Source: Nostoc sp. NMS2
GTDB lineage: Bacteria; Cyanobacteriota; Cyanobacteriia; Cyanobacteriales; Nostocaceae
Length of the DNA: 64,000 bases
NCBI RefSeq assembly: GCF_017115105.1
Contig: NZ_JABXKH010000060.1
Span: forward strand, 1-64,000
Reading direction: 5' to 3'
The position numbers and the translations under genes are program-made. The notes beneath the pieces were generated by a model. It saw only the letters and a list, made by a program, of their open reading frames with translations, was not told the DNA's origin and did not search any database. Below are positions 17,849 through 24,855 of this stretch, piece after piece (position 1 is the stretch's first letter; every line of letters begins with the position of its first letter).

Positions 17849-18582
17849 TATTGGCCTTGTGTTTACAAGGTTGAAAAACTGGGTATTGATTTATATGTTG
17901 ATTGTGACACGCTTTTTGTGAGTTATCGTGGTTGGCGTTGCTGAATAAGCTCACGCAGAGGTGCAGAGAGGAAGATTGAGGTCTTCTGGCTACTGCTGAA
18001 CTAACTATTGGAGTCGCAAAAGCTACTAATGTGACTTGAAAACTAACTATTGGAGTCGCAAAAGCTACTAATGCGACTGCTTATCTAACTATTGGAGTCG
18101 CAAAAGCTACTAATGTGACTTGAAAACTAACTATTGGAGTCGCAAAAGCTACTAATGCGACTGCTTATCTAACTATTGGAGTCGCAAAAGCTACTAATGC
18201 GACTGCTTATCTAACTATTGCGTAAGCGTAGCAGGACTTTTGTCCAGGTATCCAAGTCATTAGTTGATTATCTCAGAGACTTGTATTAATTTTTGCATAT
18301 AGCAATTCTCCTGTGGATGTAATACAGCTTCTCTCAACAAATGTTCTGTAGCTTGCACCCTGACATCTAATAGTGAAGCTGTTATGCTTCAAAAAATATA
18401 ATATGACGCGATCGCAGAAGTTGTGTTATAAAAACGGGCAAAGTCTTACCAAATACGAAAGTCTTTGCTATGAAGCTTTTTCGTTAAATGCGTAATTTCT
18501 ACAGCAATGGAATCAAATGCTACTGTAACCAATCAAGCTTTAGCGTTTAATCATCAGTAATCTTTAAAAAATTGAAAAAATA
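17849..18582. other. Gene-free stretch with a 42-bp tandem array
   Basis: Lies between divergently oriented genes. It contains the five-unit array at 18001-18220 and otherwise AT-rich DNA with no open frame of note. Promoters for the antitoxin (leftward) and the aminotransferase (rightward) should be here. Confidence 0.7.
18001..18220. repeat. Five tandem 42-bp units, each an RNA hairpin
   Basis: Copies start at 18001, 18043, 18085, 18127 and 18169 with a 10-bp sixth start at 18211. Within each unit AGTCGCA (positions 12-18) can pair with TGYGACT (30-36) around an 11-base loop. Copies 1 and 3 have T at the variable position and tail TGAAAA; copies 2, 4 and 5 have C and tail GCTTAT, an A-B-A-B-B order. 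Spacers are not unique and the unit is fully repeated, so this is not a CRISPR array. Confidence 0.9.
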
Positions 18583-19905
18583 ATGTTAAGTATCCCTATT
18601 AACTTAAATTTACCTCGTACACCTCATTTAATAACTTCCTTACCTGGGCCTCGCGCTCAAGCAATTGTACAACGCGATCGCGCCGTAACTTCCCCTTCTT
18701 ATACCCGCGATTACCCGTTAGTTGTATCTCGCGGTCAGGGCTGTATGGTAGAAGATGTGGATGGCAATGTATTTCTGGATATGACCGCAGGTATTGCCGT
18801 TACCGCCACCGGACACGCTCACCCGGAAGTCGTCAAAGCAATTCAAGAACAGTCGGCGCGTCTGCTGCACATGTCAGGGACGGATTTTTATTATGAACCG
18901 ATGGTGGAACTGGCGGAACAACTAGCGATTCGCGCCCCTTTTCCTCAACCACAGAGTAACACTGGGTTTCCCGCAAAAGTATTTTTCACCAATTCCGGGG
19001 CAGAGTCAAATGAAGGAGCAATCAAACTAGCTCGATATTACACCAAGCGATCGCTAATTGTGGCTTTCTTAGGAGCATTTCACGGACGCACTTATGGGGC
19101 AATGTCTCTTACGGGTTCTAAAGCAGTGCAACGAGCGAATTTTGGGCCTTTAGTTCCTGGGGTAACTCATATCCCCTACGGCACTCACGCCAGCTTAGAT
19201 TACCTGGAACAACAGCTATTTGGGACAATTTTACCACCGCAAGAAGTAGCCGCGATCGTAGTTGAGCCGATTCAAGGAGAGGGTGGTTATATCGTACCAG
19301 AGGATGGTTTTTTAAAACGGATTCGGGATATTTGCGATCGCCACGGTATTCTGATGGTAGTGGATGAAGTGCAAGCGGGAATGGGGCGGACTGGTCGCTT
19401 ATTTGCGATCGAGCATTGGGGTGTGATGCCTGATATTATTACTACTGCTAAAGGTATCGCCAGTGGTCTACCATTAGGAGCGATACTTGCCAGACCAAAG
19501 TTAATGACTTGGCCTCCAGGTTCTCACGCTACCACATTTGGCGGTAATCCCGTAGCTTGTGCTGCTGGTATTGCCACACTGCGACTGCTGGAAAGTGGTT
19601 TGATGACCAACGCTACCCAGATGGGAGAATTATTACAAGCTAGTCTTACCGAGTTACATCAAAAATTTCCGAGAGTATCGCCGCCACGAGGTAAAGGTTT
19701 GATGGTAGCCGTGGATTTATGGGATGAACAGGGTAATCTCGATCATAAATTGCGCGATCGCATTATTCAAGAAGCTTTTTTACGCGGTTTATTATTGCTA
19801 GGTTGCGGTAAAGCAGCAATTCGTTTCTGTCCCCCTCTAGTTATCGACAGCGACCAAATTCAGATAGCCCTTCAGATTATCAGTGAGATTTTAATACCAA
19901 TTTAA
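18583..19905 (+). CDS. Class III PLP aminotransferase (acetylornithine / 4-aminobutyrate aminotransferase family)
   Basis: Pyridoxal-phosphate enzyme that transfers an amino group from an omega-amino acid to 2-oxoglutarate. Typical features: DVDGNVFLDMTAGIAVTATGH, NSGAESNEGAIKLARYYT, GAFHGRTYGAMSLTGSK, VVEPIQGEGGYIVP, DEVQAGMGRTG and the PLP lysine in TTAKGIASGLPLGAIL. At 440 residues it is longer than ArgD and closer to the GABA/acetylornithine aminotransferase family. Context gives no pathway: the next gene is 450 bp away. Substrate assignment is therefore open. Confidence 0.88.
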   Translation: MLSIPINLNLPRTPHLITSLPGPRAQAIVQRDRAVTSPSYTRDYPLVVSRGQGCMVEDVDGNVFLDMTAGIAVTATGHAHPEVVKAIQEQSARLLHMSGTDFYYEPMVELAEQLAIRAPFPQPQSNTGFPAKVFFTNSGAESNEGAIKLARYYTKRSLIVAFLGAFHGRTYGAMSLTGSKAVQRANFGPLVPGVTHIPYGTHASLDYLEQQLFGTILPPQEVAAIVVEPIQGEGGYIVPEDGFLKRIRDICDRHGILMVVDEVQAGMGRTGRLFAIEHWGVMPDIITTAKGIASGLPLGAILARPKLMTWPPGSHATTFGGNPVACAAGIATLRLLESGLMTNATQMGELLQASLTELHQKFPRVSPPRGKGLMVAVDLWDEQGNLDHKLRDRIIQEAFLRGLLLLGCGKAAIRFCPPLVIDSDQIQIALQIISEILIPI

Positions 19906-20359
19906 TGTGAGGTTGCACATATCTCGATCCCCCTAAATCCACGCCACTTGCTTCATTACAGCGCAACTCTTGGAGACGCTTTGCGCTAAGCGAAGCTATG
20001 CCGAAGGCTTTACGCGCATCCTGCGGCGGGGGAGACCCCTGTTCCCGCAGTGGCTCCCCGATAAATTGGGGGGTTGGGGGGATCAAAATGTGGGGCAACT
20101 CTCCAAGACTTGTGTGTACACCTCCGAAGCAAAGAGGGGAGCAAAAAGCTGAATTTTCGTTCAAGTCTCTCCCTCTCCGACTCGGAGAGGGACGGTTTTG
20201 CGTAGTAAAACCAGGGAGAGGTTTCTAGACAATTAGGGGACTAATCAGGAATTTCGCGGAGATTGAGTGTTAACCAACAGAAAGTAGTATACTTTTCTGG
20301 GTTCGCCTAAAGTTATCAAAAAGTTTCGTCTAAAAACCAAGAATTTTGGGGTTGCTCTA
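19906..20359. other. Intergenic repeat mosaic
   Basis: About 19926-20084 has GATCCCCC ends in inverted orientation and holds the CGCCACTTGC...GCAGTGGCTCC module also seen at 13690. About 20060-20125 is an inverted relative of 20841-20911. About 20158-20226 is a palindrome with CTCTCCCTCTCC and GGAGAGGG arms. Open frames here are repeat shadows. Confidence 0.65.
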
Positions 20360-20728
20360 ATGCTAAGTCCTGTAGTCACAGTCAGTATCTTTCAAAAACA
20401 ACCCGACCCTAAAGGATTTTCGGCAGGTGAAGTCATCTTTGAAGAAGGACAGCCTGGCGATCAAATGTACGGCATTCTGGAAGGAACAGTGGATATATTA
20501 GTCAATGGCAAGGTTGTAGAAACCATTGATACAGGCGAAGTTTTTGGTATCGGGGTACTTGTAGGAGTCCAAAATAGAACTTATACAGCTGTTGCCAAGG
20601 TGGATACCAAACTGGGTTTCCTTGATGAGAAAAAGTTTCTCTTTGCCGTTCAGGAAACACCTATGTTTGCCCTAAAGGTGATGAAAAGTTACTCAGAGCG
20701 TCTGAGTCGCTTGCAACATCTGCTCTAA
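20360..20728 (+). CDS. Single cyclic-nucleotide-binding-fold protein
   Basis: A stand-alone cNMP-binding beta-barrel of 122 residues, with FSAGEVIFEEGQPGDQMYGILEGTVDIL as its conserved entry (in two parts: FSAGEVIFEEGQ and PGDQMYGILEGTVDIL) and a C-terminal helix RLSRLQHLL. There is no DNA-binding domain. In the phosphate-binding cassette the usual Glu after FG is replaced (EVFGIGVLVG) and the Arg-Ser/Thr pair appears as NRTYTAVA, so binding of a cyclic nucleotide is doubtful. It may be a protein-interaction module or an unusual sensor. The ATG at 20360 is the first in frame. Confidence 0.75.
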   Translation: MLSPVVTVSIFQKQPDPKGFSAGEVIFEEGQPGDQMYGILEGTVDILVNGKVVETIDTGEVFGIGVLVGVQNRTYTAVAKVDTKLGFLDEKKFLFAVQETPMFALKVMKSYSERLSRLQHLL

Positions 20729-21219
20729 ACCTCAGTCAGCAGAAGTGCCAAAATTAATCAGAATCTGCCACTAATTTTAAACCTCATCTAAGTTGAGAAG
20801 CGTAGTTTTCGCCCTCACCCTAAATCCCTCTCCCAAATCCTACCGTGTATACACAAGTCTTTGAGAGTTGCCCCATAAGCTTTTGATCCCCCCAACCCCC
20901 CTTAAAAAGGCTACCGTGTACACACAAGTGACTTATTTTGCTCAAAGCGCTCCCAGACCTAACCCCCAGCCCCTTCCCTGCGAGGGAAGGGGAGTAAGAT
21001 TCAAAGCCCCTCTCCGCGTCGGAGAGGGGTTTGGGGAGAGGTCTGCTGACTTGTGTATACACGGTAGCTCCCAGATTTGGGAGAGGGACTTTGAAATTCT
21101 AGCTTCCCGAATCCCAGATATGGGGGATAGGTTGGGGGATGAGGGCAAATCCTTAATCTAAAATTGTTTGACTCTTAATTTATATAAAGTGAAAGGTGCA
21201 AAATTTACCGGAGGTAGTA
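20729..21219. other. Intergenic nested repeat cluster
   Basis: Almost wholly made of an inverted copy of the 5070-5201 repeat (20783-21154) split by an inserted element (20841-21066). Short open frames on both strands here are repeat shadows. Confidence 0.75.
20841..21066. mobile_element. MITE-like insertion with perfect 18-bp inverted ends
   Basis: Ends TACCGTGTATACACAAGT and its exact inverse at 21049-21066. A third, near-identical end (one base different) at 20912-20929 splits it into two sub-elements, 20841-20929 and 20912-21066; the second contains the GACCTAACCCCC palindrome also found at 8914. No coding capacity. Confidence 0.8.
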
Positions 21220-21585
21220 ATGGCGCGTAAACGGTTGATTATTGAGATGGGGATGGGAATAGATCAACATGGACAAGATCCAACAGTAGCAGCATCTAGG
21301 GCAGTAAGAAATGCGATCGCTCACAATGCTTTACCTGGTGTTTGGGAAGTTGCAGGTTTAAGTCATCCCAATGAAATGATTATAGAGGTTCAGGTAGCAG
21401 TGCCATATCCAGAACAAGTTAGAGAAGAAGAGGTACTAGCTGTACTACCATTTGGTCGAAAAACTCTGACCGTAGAATCTGGGGGGATGATAGTTCAAGG
21501 GCGGGCCATTCCCGAACTCCATGATAAAAATGATGAAATGTTGATTGCGATCGCAGCTGTTACAGTTCTAATCGAAAATGAGTAG
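21220..21585 (+). CDS. Lin0512-family protein
   Basis: A small conserved protein of 121 residues of the Lin0512 family, found in bacteria and fungi, function unknown. Recognisable features are RLIIEMGMGIDQHGQDPTVA, the helix ASRAVRNAIAHNALPG and the Gly-rich FGRKTLTVESGGMIVQGRA. The start is fixed by a strong CCGGAGG ribosome binding site 6 bases before the ATG at 21220; the frame extends back to a GTG at 21196 but that would bury the site. Monocistronic, immediately after a repeat cluster. Confidence 0.85.
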   Translation: MARKRLIIEMGMGIDQHGQDPTVAASRAVRNAIAHNALPGVWEVAGLSHPNEMIIEVQVAVPYPEQVREEEVLAVLPFGRKTLTVESGGMIVQGRAIPELHDKNDEMLIAIAAVTVLIENE

Positions 21586-21625
21586 TTGAGCTAAAAACCG
21601 CAACGTTTATTTCATGAAATGACGA

Positions 21626-22333
21626 TTAGCTGTGTTTAATTACTTGGTGATTGTTAGCCATTGCTGTAAAAAAGCTAGCATCTACACATTGTCGGGAAAT
21701 TTCAAAAGCTTCAAAATAGCCATCTTTTTGACCTAACTCTCGTGCCCAAAAACGAGATAAAACTAGTATAGCATCAAGTTGCATAAATGCTTTGTTTAGT
21801 TCTGATTCATAACAGCCGATAGCTGCCACTTTTTCCTCAATTACAGAAGTAATATCCACAAAAAAGTTGGGTTCAAAACCACGCAAAAAAACAGGCGGGG
21901 CTGAATACCACAAAGTTATATTTTTACGGGTGGCAACATTAGAAACTGCGATCGCACACACTTCATGATCTCTATGTCCATATTTTTCAGGTTGTGGTGC
22001 ATGAGTAATAATCAGATCCGGTTGCCAGCGCCCAATAGCTTCTTCAGTAACTTTAATCACTGCTTGAGTCGAAAAATTATATTCCTCAAGTGCATAAAAC
22101 TCATAAGTTGCACCGATGATTTTACCTGCTGCATCTGCCTCTTGATGACGTGTACCCTTAATAGGCGAACTGGAAAGATTTCCATCAGTCAAAATTAAGC
22201 AACGAATATTCCATCCTGCCTTAGACATCAGACTGAGAGTGCCAGCAGCAGGTAGAACTTCATCATCAGCGTGAGCATAAATTGTTAAGACAGTTCTTTG
22301 ACCAAAGTTGTTTGAATATGAATCAATGTTCAT
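21626..22333 (-). CDS. PIG-L-family N-acetylglucosaminyl deacetylase
   Basis: Zinc-dependent de-N-acetylase of the LmbE/PIG-L fold. The metal and catalytic motifs are visible: AHADDEVLPAAGTL near the N-terminus and YGHRDHEVCAIAV in the middle; ILTDGN is the intervening strand. Family members deacetylate GlcNAc in glycolipids, thiols such as bacillithiol, or antibiotics. The frame begins with a TTG at 22366; the ATG at 22333 is preferred (235 residues). It is the last gene before the GT2 / DUF3131 block on the same strand, 150 bp from the synthase, so a role in modifying an amino-sugar product is possible but unproven. Confidence 0.85.
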   Translation of the reverse strand: MNIDSYSNNFGQRTVLTIYAHADDEVLPAAGTLSLMSKAGWNIRCLILTDGNLSSSPIKGTRHQEADAAGKIIGATYEFYALEEYNFSTQAVIKVTEEAIGRWQPDLIITHAPQPEKYGHRDHEVCAIAVSNVATRKNITLWYSAPPVFLRGFEPNFFVDITSVIEEKVAAIGCYESELNKAFMQLDAILVLSRFWARELGQKDGYFEAFEISRQCVDASFFTAMANNHQVIKHS

Positions 22334-22482
22334 GGCTATGTTTTCTAGATTAGATTTATCAAGCAATTTTAGATTTTAGACTTCGGCGTGAGCGCTCAGT
22401 CGAATGCTTTTTCCTTCAATCCAAAATCTAAAATTGGCATAGTTAGGAGTCAGTAGCCAGTAGTTTTTCTGTTATTACCCTC

Positions 22483-24486
22483 TTAAACCTTTTTTGGAGG
22501 CTGCCAAACAGATGCACGGATAATAGCCCACAAAAGTAACAAGTTATAGATAGCCCATGCACCATTAATTAGGTGAAGCCAAGGATTATTTAGATGACCA
22601 ATTGCAAATTGGTAAAGGCTCCATATCATTCCTAGAATAGTGAGGGTAAAGATAAGTATTTGGGGCCAAACTAGTTGGAGATACATTCCAGATTGCCTCA
22701 GTTTAGGTGTTACTTGGAATTTGAGTTTACTCCCAAAGAATACGGTTAATATGGCTTGAATGAATAAGGGGAATAAAGCGATCGTGTATTGTTCGGATCG
22801 CCAAATTTCTCTGGCAGGAATGCCCCAAGTAGCAGTCATGGCAGTTAAACGGTTGATAATAAAAACGGGGAAAAAGTGGATGGCAAAATCAGACCCGTAG
22901 CTTTTAACTGGAACGATGTCTGTGAAGAAATAGATGATTGGGCAACAAAGAAAAACAAGAGTAGAAAAGCCACAGAAATAGCTATACATTGTCTTAAAGT
23001 AATGCAATCGTTGCCAAAATGTTAGCCCTGATTTTGTGAATGGATTCTCTCTCAGTAGTACTTGGATAGTACCTTGTGCCCAGCGTAGTCGCTGTTTTAA
23101 GGTAGATTTTAAGTCATCTGGTGCTAAACCTTCTGCTAAAAGTTCACGGTGATAAATAGATTTCCAGCCAGCACTATGCAGACGCATCGCTGTATTCATA
23201 TCTTCTGTAATACTGTTGCTAGATAGACCAGCAATTAATTGAAATTCATTTAAACGTTTTTCATCTTTGGCAAACTCATCAGCAAAATGTTGTAGTCCAA
23301 CACTAATAAGTGCTTCCCGCCTCAGAATCGCATTTGTGCCTGTATAAAAAGCGGCATTCATGCCATCTTTGCCTTGTTGGAGTGGCCCATAAAATAAATT
23401 TGCTCGATGTCCAAAGGGATCACCCGGAGGAATATTGTAAAAATCTTGGGGTGTCTGGACAAAAGCAATTTGATTCTGGTCGTATTTCCCGATGAAAAGA
23501 TTATAGGTATAGAAATAAGGCAGAACTCGCTTAATAAATTGTGGCTTGGGAATATGGTCAGCATCTAGGGTAAGAATAAACTCTCCTGAAGTTTCTCCAG
23601 AAAAAATCGCGTAATTGAGGTTCCCAGCTTTAGCGTGGTGGGGTACACCAGCTGGTTTGGGACGAGCAATGTAACGAAAACGAGCGAGTTCAACTAGTTC
23701 TAGTTCTTTGTTGCGAATAGCTTCTTCTAAAGCTTTCCGTTCGGTAGTTAAGCGATCGCGTAGCGTCTTTGCAGGAGAATCGCTAATAGTATGATGTTCT
23801 GGTGGTAGCCAAAGAATAAGCGATCGCAAACTTTGCACAAATCCAGCCGCATCATTAACTACTGATTCTGATGATGCTTGCAACCATTGTTCAGCAGCTT
23901 GAGTATTAGGTGTCAGATTTTCCAGTTGCTTTAAGCGCTCCAACAAACAAGAATGTTCTGCATCAATCCGTTCTGCTTCTAGTCGTAATTGTGGTGACTG
24001 CAAATCCTCAATACACAATCTTTCTGTCATCGTTCGCATATCAGCCGAGTTACCATCATCCAGCACAAAAACACGTAACTTTATTGGCGGATAATCCATT
24101 GCAAGAGCAGCTTTGGCAGTTTCTTCGACAATTTCCGGCGGCTCGTTGTAACAGGTTACAAAGACATCCACTGTTGGCCAGTCTGATCTAGGTAGAGGTG
24201 GGGTCATCTGGTCGAGAGACTTAACCTGTCGCACTAAAGGTCGCCATAACCCAATTACAAACATTACGCCGCCGAAATAGCTATAAATTTCTGCTATCAG
24301 CAAAGGAATAGAGATCCACAGCGCATCAAAATTGATGGAATGGGTGATGCGCCATTGCAAATACCAGATCCCAAAAATTAAATTGATTTCTGCCAGATAA
24401 CGAAATAACAGCGTTCTTTTTTTGAGTGATGAGCGGCTGTTACCGGAAAAGTGTACGGAATTATCAATAGTAGAACCTGAAGTCAT
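22483..24486 (-). CDS. Cellulose-synthase-like GT2 glycosyltransferase
   Basis: Processive family-2 glycosyltransferase in the cytoplasmic membrane, 667 residues. Two N-terminal helices, catalytic domain, then about five C-terminal helices. Motifs of the BcsA type: VDVFVTCYNEPPEIV near 105, LDDGN near 143, HAKAGN near 283, LDADHIPKP near 305, ITEDMNTAMRLH near 428 and QRLRWAQG near 463. Two departures: between LDDGN and HAKAGN there are roughly 135 residues where BcsA has a few tens, a Glu/Leu-rich helical insertion; and there is no PilZ domain at the C-terminus, so cyclic-di-GMP control by that route is absent. No BcsB is adjacent. Same strand as the DUF3131 gene 370 bp upstream. Product could be cellulose or another beta-glycan. 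Confidence 0.88.
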   Translation of the reverse strand: MTSGSTIDNSVHFSGNSRSSLKKRTLLFRYLAEINLIFGIWYLQWRITHSINFDALWISIPLLIAEIYSYFGGVMFVIGLWRPLVRQVKSLDQMTPPLPRSDWPTVDVFVTCYNEPPEIVEETAKAALAMDYPPIKLRVFVLDDGNSADMRTMTERLCIEDLQSPQLRLEAERIDAEHSCLLERLKQLENLTPNTQAAEQWLQASSESVVNDAAGFVQSLRSLILWLPPEHHTISDSPAKTLRDRLTTERKALEEAIRNKELELVELARFRYIARPKPAGVPHHAKAGNLNYAIFSGETSGEFILTLDADHIPKPQFIKRVLPYFYTYNLFIGKYDQNQIAFVQTPQDFYNIPPGDPFGHRANLFYGPLQQGKDGMNAAFYTGTNAILRREALISVGLQHFADEFAKDEKRLNEFQLIAGLSSNSITEDMNTAMRLHSAGWKSIYHRELLAEGLAPDDLKSTLKQRLRWAQGTIQVLLRENPFTKSGLTFWQRLHYFKTMYSYFCGFSTLVFLCCPIIYFFTDIVPVKSYGSDFAIHFFPVFIINRLTAMTATWGIPAREIWRSEQYTIALFPLFIQAILTVFFGSKLKFQVTPKLRQSGMYLQLVWPQILIFTLTILGMIWSLYQFAIGHLNNPWLHLINGAWAIYNLLLLWAIIRASVWQPPKKV

Positions 24487-24855
24487 CTTAGTACCAGTAG
24501 TTAATGTATCTACATCCCCTCAAAACAAGTATTCCCTAGTTCAATTTGTGACTAACAAACTCCTTCTTAACTAACCCAAAATTCTTGGGTAGAATCTGGG
24601 GAAAGGCGTAAGGATAAAACACATTGGGAGCATCCACTTTTGGAAGAAACACCGGGCGATCTGCCAAAACCGGATGCTCCCAACACATTTCCCCTTAGCT
24701 CAGAAATTATCGTCGTTATTTTAACCAGTCTGTCGAATTACCCCACCCTAACCCTCCCCGTATGTATTGGGGAGGGAACTGGATTTCTTTTTTTCCCTTC
24801 CCGCCATGGGTTGGGGGTTAGGTTTTTTGTGGACTTCTCCAGATGACCTGAATTG
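24487..24855. other. Spacer between DUF3131 and GT2 genes with a long inverted repeat
   Basis: Contains TTGGGAGCATCC at 24624-24635 and its exact inverse at 24672-24683, loop of 36 bases, and a C-rich dispersed repeat at about 24740-24830. A 68-codon plus-strand frame is repeat-derived. The hairpin would be transcribed if the two minus-strand genes form one unit. Confidence 0.65.

Noticed and set aside
18001..18220. CRISPR array
   Set aside because: The whole 42-bp unit is repeated with only two variant tails; there are no unique spacers and no cas genes.
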